DNA of 21,544 nt, from positions 1-21,544 of the forward strand of contig LATQ01000268.1 of NCBI GenBank assembly GCA_001017865.1. The letters are read 5' to 3'. The DNA comes from Rhodococcus sp. IITR03. GTDB taxonomy: Bacteria > Actinomycetota > Actinomycetes > Mycobacteriales > Mycobacteriaceae. Shown piece after piece: positions 17,426 to 21,544 of the stretch (the stretch's first letter is position 1; each line of letters opens with the position of its first letter). Both the position numbers and the translations under genes were made by a program. Below the pieces are notes generated by a model. It did not search any database, was not told the origin of the DNA, and saw nothing but the letters and a program-made list of their open reading frames with translations.

Positions 17426-18069
17426 AGAGAAGCGGTGTGGTCCTCCACGATTCGCTCGGCAATTCGAGCGACGGTGACGTTGAGATCCTGCGACAGCGTC
17501 CGCAGCATCACGAAGGCGCGGGCGGCATCGACACCGCAGCGCTGCATCAGAAGACCTTTGGCCTGGCCGATGGTGTCTCGGGTGCCAACGCCGAGCGCAG
17601 ATGCAGCTCCGCGCGTGCAGGCCGCGCGCTCTCGGCGGCCGCCTGCGCCGCCAGTGCGATGCCCAGCGCTACCGCGGCACCGTCGAAGGCCTGCGGTTTC
17701 GATGCGAACAGGTTCAGCGAACCGGCAATGTCGGTGCGGGTGTGGAGTTGGAAGGACAACACGCTGCCGACCCCGACCATCAGGCTTCTTCCGTGAACTG
17801 CGGCCAGCGCATCTCGGATCGGAGGTCGCTGCTGTAGACCACGCTCGTAACTCCGGCCGCATCGATACAGGGGCCACCGGCGTCGCGTTGGATCCGACCG
17901 AGTTCCCGGGACAACGACGAGGTCGCTCCGTGGGATTCGAATGTGTCCTTGCCGATGAGGACGATGTCGGCGCACTCGACCCCCGCAATCGTGGCAGCCG
18001 CAGCCGCGGTTACTGCGCGCAACGCTTCGCCGAAATCGTGCCGTCCTCTCGGCGGTCTACGGCAGACAC
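17422..18069 (-). CDS. GAF-ANTAR regulatory protein, frame broken at 17585, 17783 and 18041
   Basis: Joining three frame pieces gives about 216 aa. The GAF domain is 'HDFGEALRAVTAAAAATIAGVECADIVLIGKDTFESHG', then 'MRWPQFTEEALMVGVGSVLSFQLHTRTDIAGSLNLFASKPQAFD'. It leads through 'ARAELHLRSALGTRDTIGQAKGLLMQRCGVDA' into the ANTAR domain, 'AFVMLRTLSQDLNVTVARIAERIV'. Each join is repaired by one missing G/C (runs at 18041-18042, 17783-17784, 17585-17586). ANTAR domains bind paired RNA hairpins to prevent termination. Many actinobacterial GAF-ANTAR proteins have unknown ligands and targets. The GTG at 18069 gives the best-fitting length; the N-terminus is uncertain because it depends on a repaired frame and the ribosome site is weak. 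No link to the iac genes is shown beyond proximity. Confidence 0.75.
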
Positions 18070-18103
18070 CTCAGGAATCGGGTGGCCGACCGTGGGTCGG
18101 AGG

Positions 18104-18193
18104 TCAGAGGGTATGGCCGAGGATGTGGGTAAGGGCGATGAGAGCGGCGAACCAGATGAGAGTTCCGCCGAGTGTGGCGAAGTCTGTGCACAT
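18104..18193 (-). CDS. Possible 29-aa single-pass membrane peptide
   Basis: An ATG at 18193 opens a 29-codon frame beginning MCTDFATLGG and continuing with a hydrophobic helix, LIWFAALIALTHILGHTL. About 21 of 28 codons end in G or C, similar to genes here. It lies on the same strand as, and 34 bases upstream of, the GAF-ANTAR start. The ribosome site is weak (GAGACCACTC before ATG). I recognise no family. It could be chance, but the clean hydrophobic profile and codon use make it worth listing. Confidence 0.33.
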   Translation of the reverse strand: MCTDFATLGGTLIWFAALIALTHILGHTL

Positions 18194-18624
18194 GAGTGGT
18201 CTCGATCGTATGCCGGTTGAAGCATCAACGAAGATGTCCGCGGTCACAGTCCGTCACGCACGCGTTCGGCTTCCGCACGCTTATCCCCACCGGGAATAGA
18301 TAACCATCGGGTCGCGTTGTGCTGGGCGGATCGGGTGCGTATTCGTGTCCCCCGGGCTCAACCCATTGCCTTCACGGAAGTTCCGTTCGGCTGGAGCCGT
18401 GTTGCGCCTTTCGCCGAGAGGCGACCGAACGCACCCGGTCCCTTGACATTTCGAAATTAGATGCGGCACATACCGCAACACGGAATATTCGCTGCCGATG
18501 TCCTCCCCCGAGGAGATTGCCGGCCCGTCACGTCGCCCGACAAACACCAGGTTCAGCCGGCACTCGACCGGGTACCTCCGAGAGGACACAACGGTTCGAG
18601 AGACGAGCAAGCGCAGGAGGACAT
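18194..18624. other. Intergenic region with promoter-like and palindromic elements
   Basis: I see no convincing gene in these 431 bp. On the minus strand GGTTAT (18305-18300) and GGATAA (18286-18281), 13 bases apart, loosely fit a SigB/SigF-type stress promoter pointing at the small peptide and GAF-ANTAR gene. On the plus strand a TTGACA stands at 18443-18448, followed by the palindrome ATTTCGAAAT (18448-18457) and TGCGG-CACATA-CCGCA (18462-18477), a likely control region for the gene at 18625. A perfect ACGGAA-G-TTCCGT repeat is at 18374-18386. Confidence 0.4.
18443..18477 (+). promoter_or_regulatory. Possible promoter/operator for the 84-aa gene
   Basis: A perfect -35 hexamer TTGACA is followed about 18 bases later by CACATA, a weak -10. 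Two small inverted repeats overlap this stretch (ATTTCGAAAT and TGCGG...CCGCA), suggesting a repressor site on the promoter. The gene start is about 150 bases downstream, which would give a long leader. Confidence 0.3.
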
Positions 18625-18879
18625 GTGCCCACCAAGTTGACCGCCACCGACCTTCGAGAACTCCTCGATTCGACGCTCGACGACCCCGCACTCGTTCTGG
18701 AGGAGGGACGGTTCCGCGTTGTCGGAGGTCAGGAGCTGACCGATCAGAACCGACCGTTTCTCGTGGTCACGAGGGAAGACCTCCGGAAGCAACTGCCGCA
18801 GGATCGCGACTTCGACGAGAGCGACCTCGAACTGCAGGCGGGCGTGCTCGACTCGACCGTCGCAAACCTCGGCGGGTGA
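18625..18879 (+). CDS. 84-aa protein of unknown function
   Basis: GTG start with a strong AGGAGG four bases upstream. An overlapping ATG at 18623 hits a stop after five codons. The sequence starts 'PTKLTATDLRELLDSTLDDPALVLEEGRFRVVGG' and contains 'NRPFLVVTREDLRKQL' and 'DESDLELQAGVLDSTVANLGG'. It is acidic, soluble and has no membrane or export signal. I do not recognise the family. Its style is that of short actinobacterial proteins of unknown role. It may be co-transcribed with the HAD gene 78 bases downstream, unless the intervening hairpin stops transcription. Confidence 0.65.
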   Translation: MPTKLTATDLRELLDSTLDDPALVLEEGRFRVVGGQELTDQNRPFLVVTREDLRKQLPQDRDFDESDLELQAGVLDSTVANLGG

Positions 18880-18923
18880 GTACGGAGCCGACACCGGCCG
18901 CCGGGTGATCACCTTGTATCGGC

Positions 18924-18944
18924 CACCGACTGGAACAGTCGGTG
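18924..18944. terminator. 9-bp perfect hairpin between the 84-aa gene and the HAD gene
   Basis: CACCGACTG-GAA-CAGTCGGTG forms a tight stem with a three-base loop, 45 bases after the upstream stop and 13 bases before the HAD start. It could end the upstream transcript, or act as an RNA structure or operator at the HAD start. No T run follows. Confidence 0.45.
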
Positions 18945-18957
18945 ACACACTCGAAGA

Positions 18958-19756
18958 ATGAGCGAAGAACCCACATCCGCGCCGGTCTGGAATTACCTGA
19001 TGGACATGGATGGTGTTCTCGTGCACGAGGATCACCTGATTCCCGGCGCCGACGCGTTTCTGACCGAACTCCGCGATACCGGTACGCCGTTCATGGTGCT
19101 CACCAACAATTCCATCCGCACACCCCGAGACCTACGGGCTCGCCTGCTGCTCTCCGGCCTCGACGTTCCCGAGAAGGCGATCTGGACCTCGGCGTTGGCG
19201 ACGGCGACATTCCTCGCGAATCAACGTCCCGGCGGCAGCGCCTACGTGGTGGGCGAATCCGGATTGACCACCGCGCTGCACGACATCGGTTACGTCCTCA
19301 CCGACAGCGACCCGGACTACGTCGTCCTCGGAGAGACACGCACCTACTCCTTCGAGGCGATCACCACCGCGATCCGACTGGTCGAACGCGGCGCCCGGTT
19401 CATTGCGACCAATCCGGATCCTACCGGCCGTCACGGGAGGTTCGCTTCCCGCAACCGGCGCCGTTGCGGCGCTGATCACCCGCGCGACCGGCCGCGAACC
19501 CTACTTCGTGGGGAAGCCGAACGCCTTGATGATGCGCTCGGCCCTGCGCGCGATCGGTGCGCACTCCGCACACACGCTGATGATCGGCGACCGCATGGAC
19601 ACCGACATCGTCTGCGGCCTCGAAGCCGGCCTGCAGACGCTGCTGGTCCTGACGGGTATTTCCACCCGTGAATCAGTCGAACGATTCCCCTACCGTCCGA
19701 CCCGCGTCATCAATTCGGTGGCGGATCTCGTTGGCTCCACAGCTGATCCGTTCTGA
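18958..19756 (+). CDS. HAD-IIA (NagD-like) phosphatase, frame broken at 19428 and 19439
   Basis: Restoring one C at 19428-19429 and one G at 19439-19440 recreates the family-typical '[28 protein letters not shown]' and a protein of about 266 aa, the usual HAD-IIA length. Motif I is '[10 protein letters not shown]' (nucleophile and general-acid Asp near residues 16 and 18), motif II 'LTNNS', motif III Lys in '[11 protein letters not shown]' and motif IV 'IGDRMDTDI'. NagD-type enzymes dephosphorylate nucleotides and sugar phosphates; the specific substrate cannot be told. The ATG at 18958 has only a weak GAAGA upstream, and a hairpin lies just before it. No context links it to the iac genes. 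Confidence 0.82.
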
Positions 19757-20413
19757 TTGCGAGATTGTCGGATAGGTCCTGTCGACCCGGTCCGGCAAGG
19801 ACGCCGGTGACGAGTAGCTGCACCAGACGATCGGCATCGTTGACTGGTCCGCCGCCGCGCCGTGCACCAGACCTGCTCCGCACGCCTGCGGTCGGAACGG
19901 TGGTCGCGAACCAGGCAGCTTCGACGGCGAACCCTTCGTCGATGGGCTCGGTGCGCCGTTATGGCTGCGTCCAATCCGGATGGCCCCGCATTGGGTGGCC
20001 GACGATCACTCACCGACACCCGATGACACACCATTCGACCACAGCGCGGCCGCACTCGGCAGGGGTACGAGCGCGGCCGCCGCCTATAGGTACTCACGTT
20101 TCTGCCAGCCCCACCATCATCGTCAAGATGGCTGGTCCCGCTGCCGCCCTGCGTGCCGAAGTGCCCGCTGCAAGCCCTGCCCGCCGGCATTCGGAACCAC
20201 CAGTGTCACCACTGGTAAATGACCTGTCTTCGGAAAATGCGGCTCCGTTGCCCCAACCTTCACTCCTACAACATCTGGGATTGGCATCCGCATCCCGAGG
20301 CTCGATGTGCCCCGCAGGAGGTGAAAGACTGAGCGAGAACCGGACGCGGGGGCTTGAACCTCACCCTTACGGTTCGGTGTCACCGATACTCGGGTCAGGA
20401 GGAAGCGGCATGC
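19757..20413. other. Region without a convincing gene next to the IS element
   Basis: These 657 bp have no frame with a good start, ribosome site and recognisable product. On the minus strand 19958 to 19713 a stop-free stretch of moderate coding character lacks a start and runs into the HAD gene; it may be a gene remnant. A perfect ACCAGTG-TCAC-CACTGGT repeat lies at 20199-20216. The segment may be decayed sequence around the IS insertion. Confidence 0.4.
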
Positions 20414-20487
20414 TGTCAACGGCCATCGTGGTGTCCCCGCTCTTGGCCAGGTGGAAGTCCCCGCCTCGTGGGTGTTCGGGGTTGGGG

Positions 20488-21306
20488 TCAGGGGCGTTCA
20501 CCTCGTTCGTGTCGGGCCTGGCGCATCCGGTAGGACTCACCGTCGGTGAGCACGACGGTGGCGTGGTGCAAGAGCCGGTCGAGGATGCCGGCGGCGGTGG
20601 TGTGTTCGGGCAGGAACCGGCCCCACTGCTCGAACGGCCAGTGCGAGGCGACCGCCAGGGATCGGCGTTCGTAGGCGCCGGCGACGAGTCGGAACAGCAA
20701 CTGGGTGCCGGTGTCGTCCAGCGGCGCGAACCCGACCTCGTCGACGATGATCAGATCTGCCGCAACAGCGTGTCGATGGTCTTGCCGACGGTGGGGGTGC
20801 CCCCTGCACGTAGTGCTCGGGGGAGTGTCGGCCAGGCCGCGGTAGAGGGCTTCGACGAGGTCGGCGGCGGTGAAATAGCGGACCTTGTGCCCGGCGTGCA
20901 CGGCCGCGATCCCCAACCCGATCAGGGTGTGGGATTCTCCGGTACCCGGCGGGCCGACCAACGCCAGATTGGCGTGGGAACGAACCCATTCCAAACCGAT
21001 CAGGTAGTCGAATGTGGCTTGTGGGATGGAGGACTCGGCGACGATAAAACTGTCGAGGGTCTTGGCGACGGGGAACGCGGCCGCTTTGAGTCGGGCGGCG
21101 ATGTTGGAGGCGTCGCGGGCGGCCAACTCCGCTTCGATCAGGGTGCGCAGCACCTCCTCCGGAGTCCAGCGTTGGGTCTTGGCGGTCTGCAGGACCTCGG
21201 CGGCGGTGCGGCGGACGGTGGCGAGTTTGAGTCGGCGCAGACCGGCGTCGAGGTCGGCGGGCAACGCCGCGACCGCCGGCGGAACGGCGGTGCTCGAACT
21301 GCTCAT
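20488..21306 (-). CDS. istB: IstB-like helper ATPase of an IS21 element, probably inactive
   Basis: 272 aa, AAA+ family transposition helper. It starts at ATG 21306, overlapping the istA stop as ATGA, the usual coupling. Recognisable parts are 'LRRLKLATVRRTAAEVLQTAKTQRW' near the N-terminus, 'ALVGPPGTGESHTLIGLGIA' with the Walker A loop at residues 118-125, 'DLIIVDEVGF' as Walker B and 'RRSLAVASHWPFEQWGRFLPEHTTA'. Two faults stand out. The invariant Walker A lysine is replaced by glutamate (residue 124, codon 20937-20935). The stretch between 'YRGLAD' and 'DLIIVDE' is unlike IstB ('TPPSTTCRGHPHRRQDHRHAVAA'). It is explained by a GC-rich insertion of about 32 bp at 20794-20825 plus one lost G near 20760. 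Either fault should impair ATP-dependent transposition. Confidence 0.8.
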   Translation of the reverse strand: MSSSSTAVPPAVAALPADLDAGLRRLKLATVRRTAAEVLQTAKTQRWTPEEVLRTLIEAELAARDASNIAARLKAAAFPVAKTLDSFIVAESSIPQATFDYLIGLEWVRSHANLALVGPPGTGESHTLIGLGIAAVHAGHKVRYFTAADLVEALYRGLADTPPSTTCRGHPHRRQDHRHAVAADLIIVDEVGFAPLDDTGTQLLFRLVAGAYERRSLAVASHWPFEQWGRFLPEHTTAAGILDRLLHHATVVLTDGESYRMRQARHERGERP

Positions 21307-21544
21307 CGTGCGGTCTCCTCTCGGGTGACGGCGTAGGCGTCGAGAGATCGGGTCGGGGCGGTCGGCAGGTCCAGCACCAGCGCCTCACCGCCGGGGCGGG
21401 TTGGGGGAACCCCGGCGCCGGCGTCGAGGATGGAACGGACGTCGTCGGCGCGGAACCGCCGGAACGCCACTCCCCGGGTCAGGGCGGCGCAGGCAGGGCA
21501 TCTGTGCGTGCGCGGCCTGCAGGTCAGGAGCACCGCGAGTTCGG
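21303..21544 (-). CDS. istA: IstA-like transposase C-terminus, cut by the window edge
   Basis: Only the final part of the transposase is present. 'VAFRRFRADDVRSILDAGAG' and 'ALVLDLPTAPTRSLDAYAV' are typical of the C-terminal tail of actinobacterial IstA. The stop codon (21303-21305) overlaps the istB start. Upstream of 'ALTRGVAF' the frame reads cysteine-rich sequence ('LLTCRPRTHRCPACAA') that looks less like IstA, so another frame error near 21480-21500 is possible. The DDE catalytic region is outside the window. Confidence 0.65.
   Translation of the reverse strand, partial: ELAVLLTCRPRTHRCPACAALTRGVAFRRFRADDVRSILDAGAGVPPTRPGGEALVLDLPTAPTRSLDAYAVTREETAR

Larger units (their letters stand above)
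20414..21544 (-). mobile_element. IS21-family insertion sequence, one end and istB with part of istA
   Basis: The element enters from the right edge with the order istA-istB on the minus strand. Its left boundary is placed at TGTCAAC (20414), which in minus orientation reads GTTGACA and is a typical IS21 TG...CA end. Just inside are repeated GTCCCCGC units (20433-20440 and 20457-20464, 24 bases apart), consistent with the multiple terminal repeats of the family. The other end and any target duplication lie outside the window. Both proteins have oddities, so this copy may be dead. Confidence 0.75.

Noticed and set aside
19713..19958. A minus-strand stop-free stretch with moderately protein-like sequence
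   Set aside because: It lacks a start codon and ribosome site, overlaps the HAD gene end by more than 40 bases and matches nothing I recognise; noted only as a possible remnant.
19765..21336. A 523-codon plus-strand open frame from the gene-poor region through the IS
   Set aside because: Its right half is antisense to istB and its left half is Pro/Arg/Ser-rich with no family resemblance and no ribosome site.
1..21544. tRNA, rRNA, CRISPR arrays, riboswitches and phage attachment sites
   Set aside because: I looked for cloverleaf ends, repeat-spacer patterns and conserved RNA motifs and saw none that could be supported.

Overview
The window is high-GC DNA with strong G/C third-position bias, frequent GTG starts, a GAF-ANTAR protein and a sucrase/ferredoxin-like protein. 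Together these point to a mycolic-acid actinobacterium, most likely Rhodococcus or a close relative (inference; there is no rRNA or marker gene).

Layout. 1-2167: a JmjC/cupin oxygenase cut by the left edge, then a sucrase/ferredoxin-like protein. 2198-3651 (minus): an APC-family permease of the ethanolamine permease type. 3951-4846: a small membrane protein and a VOC-fold protein. 4889-6378 (minus): a soluble two-PAS histidine kinase. 6542-12199 (plus): a tightly packed catabolic operon. 12210-14481 (minus): a FixJ-type response regulator, a 101-aa unknown and an amidase. 14672-17330 (plus): an MFS transporter and a flavin reductase fused to an IclR-type effector domain. 17422-18069 (minus): a GAF-ANTAR protein, with a possible 29-aa membrane peptide upstream. 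18625-19756: an 84-aa unknown and a HAD-IIA phosphatase. 20414-end (minus): the end of an IS21-family element (istB and the tail of istA).

The core, 4889-17330, has the full gene content of an iac locus for degrading indole-3-acetic acid (auxin): iacA flavin monooxygenase, iacB, iacI, iacC/iacD Rieske dioxygenase, iacE SDR, iacF dioxygenase reductase, iacH amidase and iacG flavin reductase. A kinase and a response regulator lie on either side of the operon, and a transporter sits beside iacG. The expected scheme is uptake by the MFS protein, attack on the indole ring by IacA with reduced flavin from IacG, further conversion by IacE and IacH, and release of catechol by IacCDF. No catechol ring-cleavage genes and no MarR-type iacR are in the window. 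The most unusual features are the IacG fusion, which suggests allosteric control of flavin reduction by the substrate, and an uncharacterised 101-aa gene between iacH and the regulator gene.

Quality warning: about two dozen reading-frame breaks interrupt otherwise full-length, conserved genes. Nearly all can be explained by one missing G or C in a short G/C run. They look like sequencing or assembly errors, so frame-broken genes are annotated here at their restored full extents.
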